A program made the translations under genes and the position numbers. The notes under the pieces are model-generated. The model worked only from the letters and a program-made list of their open reading frames with translations, had not been told where the DNA came from and ran no database searches. Of a DNA stretch of 64,000 nt, positions 7,475-15,088 are shown piece by piece. Source of the DNA: RGIG6353 sp045594565 (GTDB lineage Bacteria > Bacillota > Clostridia > Oscillospirales > SIG627); NCBI GenBank assembly GCA_045594565.1, contig JAZNYT010000010.1, positions 1-64,000 of the forward strand. The letters run 5' to 3'. Numbering within the stretch: the first letter of the stretch is position 1; each line of letters starts with the position of its first letter.

Positions 7475-8205
7475 GTGTTCCGAAGGTAATTTATTATTGT
7501 TGGTTCGGACGCGGGAAAATGCCCGCTCTTTCCGAGAAATGTCTTAAAAGCTGGAAAAGGTACTGTCCCGATTACGATATTGTTTGCATAAACGAGGATA
7601 ATTTCGACATCAACCAAAACAGATATGCAAAAGAGGCTTACGACGCAGGTAAATGGGCTTTCGTCAGCGACTATGCAAGGCTCAAGGTGCTTTACGAAAA
7701 GGGCGGAATATATCTTGACACCGACGTTGAGATAATAAAGTCCATCGACAAGCTTACCGAAGGCGGTGGCTATATGGGCTTTGACGACAACGGTGTTGTT
7801 TCAACGGGTCTCGGCTTTGGATGTGAAAAAGGGAACGAGCTTGTTCTGGCGCTTCTCAAGGATTACGACGATATCCCATTTGTTCTTGAGGATGGCAAAT
7901 ACGATATCACACCCTGTCCCGACAGAAACACCGAGACTATGAAAAGGCTTGGCATGGATATAACCGATCAGCATCAGATTTTTATGGGAATACAAATGCT
8001 TCCCGAAGAATATCTTTGTCCCATAAAATACTACACGGGAAAAAAGAAGATAACTAAAAACACTTATTCTATACATCACTTCTCTGCATCCTGGACTACA
8101 CCTACCGCCAAAAGAACGCTTTTTGTAAAAAGGCTTGTGGGAGTCAAGATGTACGACAAGCTATACGGAAAGTTTTTGCATAAATTTAAATGGTTGGAGT
8201 GGTAA
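7471..8205 (+). CDS. GT32-like glycosyltransferase (capsular polysaccharide type)
   Basis: A 244-residue cytoplasmic glycosyltransferase with the sugar-binding DXD-region of the OCH1/GT32 group: IPKVIYYCWFG-like N-terminus (here PKVIYYCWFGRGKMP), KWAFVSDYARLKVLYEKGG, then IYLDTDVEI with the metal-binding DTD at about residues 92-94. It adds one sugar to the lipid-linked repeat unit, probably a hexose; the donor is unknown. It starts within the wzx stop codon region (ATGA overlap). Confidence 0.85.
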   Translation: MSVPKVIYYCWFGRGKMPALSEKCLKSWKRYCPDYDIVCINEDNFDINQNRYAKEAYDAGKWAFVSDYARLKVLYEKGGIYLDTDVEIIKSIDKLTEGGGYMGFDDNGVVSTGLGFGCEKGNELVLALLKDYDDIPFVLEDGKYDITPCPDRNTETMKRLGMDITDQHQIFMGIQMLPEEYLCPIKYYTGKKKITKNTYSIHHFSASWTTPTAKRTLFVKRLVGVKMYDKLYGKFLHKFKWLEW

Positions 8206-8207
8206 CA

Positions 8208-9755
8208 GTGCCTGAAAAGACGTTAAGAAAATTAAATACATATATTCCCTCTCAATGGAAGGTTGCATTTTTTTCGGCTATCATTGTGGGACTTTTTGCA
8301 CACCTTTATAAGATAACGAGCTGGATTCCCAACTGGGATTCTCTTGTTTTCAGATATGATTCACAGAATATGATAGGACTTGGCAGGTGGTTTTTGCCTG
8401 TAGCTTGCTCTGCCACCTCCTTTTACGATCTGCCATTTTTGAACGGAATTGTGTCAATCATATTTCACGCTCTCGGTGCAGTTTGCATTTGCAAGGTGCT
8501 GAGCGTTGAAAAAAAGATTACCGCCTCGATTATAGGCGCTTTGACCATATCCTTTCCTACCGTTACCTCGGTGCTTATGTATAACTACGTGGCAGATGGC
8601 TACGGCATCGCGTTTTTCCTTTCTGCTCTTGCGGCAGTTCTTATGACGAACGAAAAGCCGAGATATTTTCTTTCGGTAATTCTTATCGCCTTATCGGCAG
8701 GTATTTATCAGGCGTATCTTACGGTAACTATAATGCTCCTGCTCCTCCATCTTATCGATGAAATTATTTACCGAAATGCCTCTACGGCAGTAATCTTAAA
8801 AAAAGGACTTTTTATGGCGCTTACCGGAGTAGCCGGGCTTCTCATCTACAGTGCAATCCTCAAGGTACTTCTTGCCGTATTTTCCACAGAGCTTCTCGAC
8901 TATCAGGGAATGAGTGAAACGGCATCCTTTTCGAATATAAATATCCCCGCTTCCCTTTACATCGTAAAGGAAACGTTTATAAGACTGTTCTTTGATCCCC
9001 GTCACGACGTGAACGTGTATCTCATCGCAAACATTTTTGTTTTCATCTTTACCGCTTTTTACTATCTGAAAACCATATTCAAAAGCGGCATTTATAAAAA
9101 CGTGTCCAAGCTTGTTGTTGTCTTTCTGCTCACAGTTCTTCTTGTGATAGGCGCAGGAGCACTTGCTTTCATAAATGCAAGCATCGACTATCACAGTCTT
9201 ATGCTTATGGGCTACTTCGTCTTCTATCTGTTCTTCGTCATTATTTACGAAAGAGGCAGTGAGGGCGACAAAGCCGCTTGCTTCAAGTGCTGGACGGTGC
9301 TTATAGTATCGGCTATTATAATAGCAAATCAGGTGGTTATAGCAAACGTAAGCTATCACAAGGGACAAATGGCTTATGAGCGGTCATACGGTGTTTTGAT
9401 TCGTATTGCCGACAGGATAGAGGAAACGGAGGGTGCAGAGGATTGCGACAGAATTCTTGTTGTAGGCGCCCTTGACAATAGCGAAAGCTATAGCGTTGAC
9501 CTTCCTCCAAACGTTACGGGTGTCACCGACGGATATATAATACGCGCAGACGATGAAACGGTAGGACAAAGCGTAGTTACCGCAGCTCTTCGTGACTACT
9601 GTGAAAAGGACTTTGACTTTTTATACGGAGATGAGAAAAAGGAATTTCTTCAGAAGGACCAAGTGAAAGCCATGGAGAAGTGGCCGTCGGAAAACTCCGT
9701 TGCAGTGATAGACAAAACTATTGTTGTTAAGCTTGGTGCAGAAGGTGAAAATTAA
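8208..9755 (+). CDS. GtrII-type membrane glucosyltransferase
   Basis: A roughly 515-residue membrane protein with about 11-12 segments and the pattern WIPNWDSLVFRYDSQNMIGL followed by GRWFLPV, characteristic of the glucosyltransferase (GtrII) domain family. Such proteins take sugar from undecaprenyl-phosphate-glucose on the outer face and attach it to a growing or finished glycan. The large hydrophilic C-terminal stretch after the last segment (from about 405) would lie outside. GTG at 8208 with GGAGTGG eight bases upstream is the preferred start; ATG at 8190 lies inside the preceding gene. It matches GtrA and GtrB in the same operon. Confidence 0.8.
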   Translation: MPEKTLRKLNTYIPSQWKVAFFSAIIVGLFAHLYKITSWIPNWDSLVFRYDSQNMIGLGRWFLPVACSATSFYDLPFLNGIVSIIFHALGAVCICKVLSVEKKITASIIGALTISFPTVTSVLMYNYVADGYGIAFFLSALAAVLMTNEKPRYFLSVILIALSAGIYQAYLTVTIMLLLLHLIDEIIYRNASTAVILKKGLFMALTGVAGLLIYSAILKVLLAVFSTELLDYQGMSETASFSNINIPASLYIVKETFIRLFFDPRHDVNVYLIANIFVFIFTAFYYLKTIFKSGIYKNVSKLVVVFLLTVLLVIGAGALAFINASIDYHSLMLMGYFVFYLFFVIIYERGSEGDKAACFKCWTVLIVSAIIIANQVVIANVSYHKGQMAYERSYGVLIRIADRIEETEGAEDCDRILVVGALDNSESYSVDLPPNVTGVTDGYIIRADDETVGQSVVTAALRDYCEKDFDFLYGDEKKEFLQKDQVKAMEKWPSENSVAVIDKTIVVKLGAEGEN

Positions 9756-10622
9756 ATGATTTATTTTTGTGCCGACGATTACGGGCTGAACCCACTGACG
9801 TCGAAGCGTATAAAGGAATGCGCCGACATCGGTGCGCTTAACAAGATAAGCGTATTTCCGAATATTGCGCCCTTTGATTTAAAGGAAATTCTTTCGGATA
9901 ACAAAATAAGAGTTTCTCTGCATCTCAATCTTGTTGAAGGGCGTTGCATGGCAAAGCCACAAGAAATAGATTTGCTTGCGGATGAAAAGGGAAATTTAAA
10001 GCACACCTTCGGCGGACTTTTTAAATTAAATTTGACAAAAAGAAAAAAGCTTGAAGAACAGCTTTACAACGAAATAAAAGCGCAGGTTGTGTACTGGAAG
10101 AGTCTTCTTCCCGAGGGTACTGCTTTTTGCATCGACTCTCATCAGCACACGCATATGATTCCCGCGGTATTTAGTACACTTTTAAGAGTGTTGAGGGATG
10201 AAAAAATCGACTTGGAATACGTAAGAATTCCCGCCGAGCCGCTGCTCCCTTTTATAAAAACGCCTTCCCTGTATTTCACCTACAGTGCGGTGAATATCAT
10301 AAAGCAATGGCTTCTGAAGCTCTTATGGCTTATAAACAAGGCTCACACAAAAGGATATAAAATACCCACGGCTTACTTTTTCGGAATTCTTTTTTCGGGT
10401 AAAATGGACGAGAAAAGAGTTATGAGAATTCTGCCTCATTACGTAAAGCTTGCCGAAAAACAGGGCAAGGATATAGAGGTTTTGTTTCACCCCGGTTACT
10501 TTTCGGAAGGCGAAGAGCTTTCTGAAAACGAAAGTATAGTTTTCCAAAAGTTTTATTTATCCAAAAGCAGAAAAACAGAATTTGATTCTGTAATTAAAAT
10601 CGCAGAAAGAGGTAAACTGTAA
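9756..10622 (+). CDS. YdjC/ChbG-family carbohydrate deacetylase
   Basis: A 288-residue protein of the YdjC family. Metal and catalytic motifs are present: CADDYGLN near the N-terminus (catalytic Asp and metal ligand), HLNLVEG, DSHQHTHM (two metal-binding His) and FHPGYF near the C-terminus. ChbG removes N-acetyl groups from chitin oligosaccharides; in polysaccharide loci the family probably deacetylates an N-acetylated sugar intermediate. The start directly follows the previous stop, and AAGGTG lies upstream. Confidence 0.85.
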   Translation: MIYFCADDYGLNPLTSKRIKECADIGALNKISVFPNIAPFDLKEILSDNKIRVSLHLNLVEGRCMAKPQEIDLLADEKGNLKHTFGGLFKLNLTKRKKLEEQLYNEIKAQVVYWKSLLPEGTAFCIDSHQHTHMIPAVFSTLLRVLRDEKIDLEYVRIPAEPLLPFIKTPSLYFTYSAVNIIKQWLLKLLWLINKAHTKGYKIPTAYFFGILFSGKMDEKRVMRILPHYVKLAEKQGKDIEVLFHPGYFSEGEELSENESIVFQKFYLSKSRKTEFDSVIKIAERGKL

Positions 10623-11302
10623 TGCCTTACATTGAACAAGACAAGGTAGACGAAAAAACAAGAGAAAAGCTGGAGGCTATCATAGAGAAATCCTATCGAA
10701 CCTTCTGGAAAAGCAAGAGACTTTTCGATATCTTCTTTGCAACGCTCATTCTTCTCTTCTTCCTTCCTTTGATGATAATAATTGCCATCGTCATAGTAAT
10801 CGACGACCCCAGCGCAGGTCCCTTCTATAAGCAGATAAGAGTGGGACGCCACGGAAAAGAATTTTATATGTACAAGTTCAGAACCATGCGTGCCAATGCA
10901 GACAAAATGATTGAAGAGCTTGCTAAGATGAACGAAATGGACGGTCCTGTATTCAAGATTAAGAACGACCCCAGAATCACAAGAGTCGGAAAGTTCTTAA
11001 GAAAGCTCTCACTCGACGAGCTTATGCAGTTCTTTAACGTTCTCAAGGGTGATATGACCCTTGTAGGTCCGAGACCTCCGCTTCCTCGCGAGGTACAGTA
11101 CTATACGGATTATCAGAAGCTCAGACTTCTCGTTACTCCCGGACTCACCTGTACCTGGCAGATATCTAAAAACAGAAACGATATTCCCTTCGAGCAGTGG
11201 GTTGAAATGGATATCGAATACATACAGACAAGAACCTACGCTAACGATTTGAAAATTATGCTCAAAACACCGATAGTTATGCTTACGGCTACCGGAAGAT
11301 AA
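10622..11302 (+). CDS. Initiating sugar-phosphate transferase (monotopic PGT)
   Basis: A 226-residue polyprenyl-phosphate sugar-1-phosphate transferase of the WcaJ/TuaA/PglC family. One N-terminal membrane helix (about 36-58, FFATLILLFFLPLMIIIAIV) is followed by the catalytic block: PFYKQIRVGRHGKEF, YKFRTMRANAD, KIKNDPRITRVGKFLRKLSLDEL, QFFNVLKGDMTLVGPRPPLP. It loads the first sugar phosphate onto undecaprenyl phosphate, starting repeat-unit synthesis. The long bacterial form has extra N-terminal helices; this is the short form. The start codon overlaps the previous stop by one base. Confidence 0.9.
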   Translation: MPYIEQDKVDEKTREKLEAIIEKSYRTFWKSKRLFDIFFATLILLFFLPLMIIIAIVIVIDDPSAGPFYKQIRVGRHGKEFYMYKFRTMRANADKMIEELAKMNEMDGPVFKIKNDPRITRVGKFLRKLSLDELMQFFNVLKGDMTLVGPRPPLPREVQYYTDYQKLRLLVTPGLTCTWQISKNRNDIPFEQWVEMDIEYIQTRTYANDLKIMLKTPIVMLTATGR

Positions 11303-11316
11303 AACGGAGTAAAAAA

Positions 11317-12441
11317 ATGAAAATTGCTATGATCGGGCACAAGGTCGTTCCCTCCAGACGCGGAGGAATCGAAAACGTGCTTACAACTCTCTGTCCTATT
11401 CTTGTAGAAATGGGACACGAGGTCACCTGCTATAACCGCTCATCCGACAAGGTTGAAAACGAGTACGTGGGAACTGTAGAAAACAAGACATTTAAGGGTG
11501 TAAAGCTCAAAAACGCTCCCACTCTTGACGTTCGAGGCTTTGCTGCAATGATAGCCTCCTTTACAGCCGCCATATCGGCGTCCTTCTGTAAATACGACGT
11601 GATACATTTTCACGCCGAGGGTCCATGTGCGGCGCTTTGGATTCCCAAGCTTTTCGGAAAGAAGTGCGTTGCTACCGTTCACGGACTCGATTGGCAGAGA
11701 GAAAAATGGGGTAAAGGCTTTGCATCCAAGTATATAAAGTTCGGTGAAAAGGTTCTTGCAAAATACGCCGACGAGGTAATCGTTTTGAGCGATGCCGCGC
11801 AGGATTATTTTAAAAAGACGTATAACAGAGAAACCACCGTCATTCACAACGGTATCAGCCGTCCCGAGAAAAAATCTGCCGAAATCATCACCGAAAAGTA
11901 CGGACTGAATAAGGACGAATACATATCTGTGGTATCCAGACTTACAGCAGAAAAAGGAATTCATTACCTCATCGATGCTTATCTTTTGCTAAACACCGAC
12001 AAAAAGCTCGTTATCGCGGGAGATACCAGTGATACCGACGATTACGTAAGGATGCTGAAGGAAAAAGCAGAGGGAAATCCTAACATCATTTTCACGGGAT
12101 TCATTTCGGGCGATACCTTAAGCGAGGTATATTCCAATTCATATATTAACGTTCTCCCCTCCGACCTTGAGGGTATGTCACTCTGCCTTTTGGAGTCACT
12201 TGCCTACTCAAATGCTCTCGTTTGCTCGGACATTCCCGAAAACACAGCGGTAGCCGAAAACCGAGCGCTTTACTTCAAAAAGGGAAACGTAGACGACCTC
12301 AGAGAGAAGCTTCAGTTTCTTTGCGATAACCGCGAAGCAGTTGAGAAATACCGCGATGGCGCAGATGAGTTTATTTTAAGCAAGTATAATTGGCGAGACG
12401 TTGCAAAATCCACAGTTGAGCTATACCAAAAACAGAAATAA
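11317..12441 (+). CDS. GT4-family glycosyltransferase
   Basis: A 374-residue GT-B fold enzyme. The N-terminal domain has MIGHKVVPSRRGGIENVLTT and HFHAEGPCAALWIPKLFGKK; the C-terminal donor domain has SRLTAEKGIHYLIDAY and the retaining GT4 signature DLEGMSLCLLESLAY (E-x7-E). It transfers one sugar from a nucleotide-sugar donor to the lipid-linked acceptor. The family and position suggest an early step after the initiating transferase, but linkage and donor are unknown. GGAG precedes the ATG. Confidence 0.9.
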   Translation: MKIAMIGHKVVPSRRGGIENVLTTLCPILVEMGHEVTCYNRSSDKVENEYVGTVENKTFKGVKLKNAPTLDVRGFAAMIASFTAAISASFCKYDVIHFHAEGPCAALWIPKLFGKKCVATVHGLDWQREKWGKGFASKYIKFGEKVLAKYADEVIVLSDAAQDYFKKTYNRETTVIHNGISRPEKKSAEIITEKYGLNKDEYISVVSRLTAEKGIHYLIDAYLLLNTDKKLVIAGDTSDTDDYVRMLKEKAEGNPNIIFTGFISGDTLSEVYSNSYINVLPSDLEGMSLCLLESLAYSNALVCSDIPENTAVAENRALYFKKGNVDDLREKLQFLCDNREAVEKYRDGADEFILSKYNWRDVAKSTVELYQKQK

Positions 12442-12453
12442 GGGTTTATTGAT

Positions 12454-13698
12454 ATGGATGAAAGAATAAACATTGATGATATGGAGCAGTATCAGGAAAA
12501 GATAAAAGAGCTTTTCGCAGAGCTTTCGTCGGAAGAGCTTGCTCGCACGTGGGCTGACACCTTTGACATAGACGAGATTGACGAAAAACGGATTACCGTT
12601 ATTTATCACGGCACCGAAAGCGTCAAGCTTTTTAAGAAGAAATGCCGAGGGGCTTTGGAAATCTCGGTACACTCTCTTTTCGGCTCGGTGAAAAAAATAA
12701 AAATAGTAAAAAAGAAAAAAAGTAATACCTCTCACAAGGCTCTGGCACCCAAAACGAAAAAGAACATCAAGGCTTTGAATTTTTTCGTTATCGGTATTAT
12801 CTTTCTTGGTATTGCGGCATCGGTCATTGTCGTTTTGTGTAATTATATCGTCAACAGAAATTTCAGAGAGACGTTTTACATTACAAGCAGTATAAAGGTT
12901 GACAGTCCCATCAGAGTTATTCAGATATCGGATCTGCACAGTACCTCTTACGGCAAGAACAACGAAGCACTTCTTGAACGAATCAGCAGGCTGAAGCCTG
13001 ATATCATTATCTGTACAGGCGACATTGTGAATTCGGCGACAGAAGACCTTGACTATGCGACGTCCTTATGCAAAAGTCTTGCAGAGATCGCCCCCTCTTA
13101 TTACGTATACGGAAACAACGAGGTGGAAAGCATTTACGGCTTCCCTCTCGTAAAGAATACCTTAGATAAGAAATTCGGATTTGACGACAACAACCGCGAC
13201 GAATCGGCACTTTGGGATATCGAAGACACCTTTGAGGAAAAGCTTGAGAGCGTCGGAATCAAGGTTTTGAAGAATGAAAAGGATACCGTAAGGATAAAAA
13301 ATACGAACGTTGACGTATACGGAGTTTTAAGCTCAAATCCTTCGGCGTTCTGGCCTTATTCGGGAAATGCTTTCCTCGATTATATGTACGAGGACACCGA
13401 CAACGTTAAGATAACAGCGGTGCACGAGCCTTTCATTTTTGAAGAACTCGGTGCTGAATATTGGGGCGACCTGATGATAGCGGGGCATACACACGGCGGT
13501 ATAATGAGAATACCCGTGCTTGGCCCTCTCTACACAAACGAAGGCGGTCTCTTCCCCGAAAGAAGCGGTGCTTTCGTTTACGGAAGATACAACGTGTCGG
13601 GCGCTACCCTTATAGTTAACGCGGGTCTTGATAATTCAAGTATCCTTCGCATAAACAATCAGCCCGAGCTGGTTGTTATCGACGTCAATAGATTTTAG
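12454..13698 (+). CDS. Membrane-anchored calcineurin-like metallophosphoesterase
   Basis: A 414-residue protein in three parts. Residues 10-85 form a small cytoplasmic domain whose pattern (KIKELFAELSSEELARTW, then ITVIYHGTESVKLFKKK) resembles the DnaA N-terminal domain I. One membrane helix follows at about 108-133. From 150 comes a YkuE-like phosphoesterase: ISDLHS (D160, H162), CTGD (D190), YGNNE (219-223), a VHEPF His and AGHTHGG. The usual GNHE is GNNE, so the general-acid His is replaced. The enzyme domain would face outside. A role in trimming lipid-linked glycan phosphates is possible but unproven. It is followed after seven bases by the Wzz-like gene. Confidence 0.8.
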   Translation: MDERINIDDMEQYQEKIKELFAELSSEELARTWADTFDIDEIDEKRITVIYHGTESVKLFKKKCRGALEISVHSLFGSVKKIKIVKKKKSNTSHKALAPKTKKNIKALNFFVIGIIFLGIAASVIVVLCNYIVNRNFRETFYITSSIKVDSPIRVIQISDLHSTSYGKNNEALLERISRLKPDIIICTGDIVNSATEDLDYATSLCKSLAEIAPSYYVYGNNEVESIYGFPLVKNTLDKKFGFDDNNRDESALWDIEDTFEEKLESVGIKVLKNEKDTVRIKNTNVDVYGVLSSNPSAFWPYSGNAFLDYMYEDTDNVKITAVHEPFIFEELGAEYWGDLMIAGHTHGGIMRIPVLGPLYTNEGGLFPERSGAFVYGRYNVSGATLIVNAGLDNSSILRINNQPELVVIDVNRF

Positions 13699-13705
13699 GA
13701 GGTGA

Positions 13706-15067
13706 ATGGATTTGTTTACAGGACTAATTCTGAAGCTGATACTTCTCGTTATCGGTTTGATATTTGTAGCATCTGTTGCATTAATTTTATTACGCTCAAA
13801 AAACGTAAACCGTACAGAGCGTACACAGATTTTCAAAACTGCCGAGTATTTCAACGCGGGAATAATTATGCTCTGCCTTATCATAGCCATTGTGTACGGA
13901 CTTCTCAATCACTTTGAAATGAAAAAATCCGTTCACGCCATAGTCGCACTCAATTATTCCGAAGCCTCCAATGCACTTAATTCCAACGGTACAAGATACA
14001 ATATGTCGGAAATTATAAGCGACGAGGTAGTTGAAAGAGCCATCGAGAAGGGCGCACTTGAAAACGTCACCGTAAGTCAGCTTAAAAGCTGTCTCGTGGT
14101 TTACCCTTGTGTGCAGGGCGGTGTAGATGATGAAGCTCAATATCACATATCCACCGAATTTGCGGTAGAATACCACGCTTCAAAGGAAACCGCGCACCTG
14201 GATTCCGAAAACGTAATAAAACTCATAACCTCGGCTTACAAGGAATACTATATCGAAAAATATACCGATAATTTCAGTCTTGATGCCGAAAAGCCCGACT
14301 TTGATAAGATGGAATATATGGACATCGTAGCTTATCTCGATAAGGAAACACAAGCTGTTCTCAATTATTTGTACGGTATGGCGGCAAAGAACAACAGCTT
14401 CGTTACCGAAAACGGAAGCACATTTAATTCCATTGCGGGCAAGGTTTATCAGTTCAAGGAAACCCAGATAAATCAAAATCTGCGCGCACTCATTCTTCAA
14501 AACGGTGTTGTAAGAGATAAAAACGGCTACGTTGACCGACTCTCTTACCACAACAAGAACGTAGACTTTGACAGGCAGAAGAACGAGGCTTCATACAGAC
14601 TTTGCAATGAAGCGATTGCTATGTACAGTGAAGAAATGACCCGAATCGTTCTGGTACCCACCTGGGACCAATCGGGAAAATATTATATGGGTCGAACAAA
14701 GGTAGGTATCGACGAGCTTTCTGTTAAGGCTACCGAGTTCAGCGACTACGTTGCATCAAACGAAAAAGAGATTATGGACAACAAGCTGATAATCGACAAA
14801 ATATCGGCAGCTGACTACGGCGCTAAATTTTACGTATCGGCAGATTCACTTGTAAATGCAATCTATGATAATCTAAAGGCTTTTGAAAAAGAAGCGGTAA
14901 CGGCAGGAAGAGAGTATTCAAGACACAAAATGAATCAGTGTATCGCGGTAACCATTTACGGTATATCCATTATGGACGAGCTTCGGACACTGATACTCTT
15001 TGCGGCATTTGCATATCTGTCATTTGTGCTTTACAGAATTTCTAAAAAATTCCCCAAAAAATCTTAA
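13706..15067 (+). CDS. Wzz-like membrane protein without GGDEF domain
   Basis: A 453-residue protein with two N-terminal membrane helices (about 8-29 and 49-68), a large extracytoplasmic region and a C-terminal helix (about 425-445). The region around ALNYSEASNALNSNGTRYNM and, further on, LDKETQAVLNYLYGMAAKNN aligns by eye with the extracytoplasmic part of the next protein (EKGLAPTGDKLDVNEI; IDTSIDNTLNTLYQRIGQNN), so the two are paralogues. The arrangement is that of polysaccharide co-polymerases that set chain length. The ATG at 13706 is only three bases from GGAGG; TTG at 13712 is an alternative start. Confidence 0.65.
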   Translation: MDLFTGLILKLILLVIGLIFVASVALILLRSKNVNRTERTQIFKTAEYFNAGIIMLCLIIAIVYGLLNHFEMKKSVHAIVALNYSEASNALNSNGTRYNMSEIISDEVVERAIEKGALENVTVSQLKSCLVVYPCVQGGVDDEAQYHISTEFAVEYHASKETAHLDSENVIKLITSAYKEYYIEKYTDNFSLDAEKPDFDKMEYMDIVAYLDKETQAVLNYLYGMAAKNNSFVTENGSTFNSIAGKVYQFKETQINQNLRALILQNGVVRDKNGYVDRLSYHNKNVDFDRQKNEASYRLCNEAIAMYSEEMTRIVLVPTWDQSGKYYMGRTKVGIDELSVKATEFSDYVASNEKEIMDNKLIIDKISAADYGAKFYVSADSLVNAIYDNLKAFEKEAVTAGREYSRHKMNQCIAVTIYGISIMDELRTLILFAAFAYLSFVLYRISKKFPKKS

Positions 15068-15088
15068 GCCGTCTGAGTGAGGATTAGA

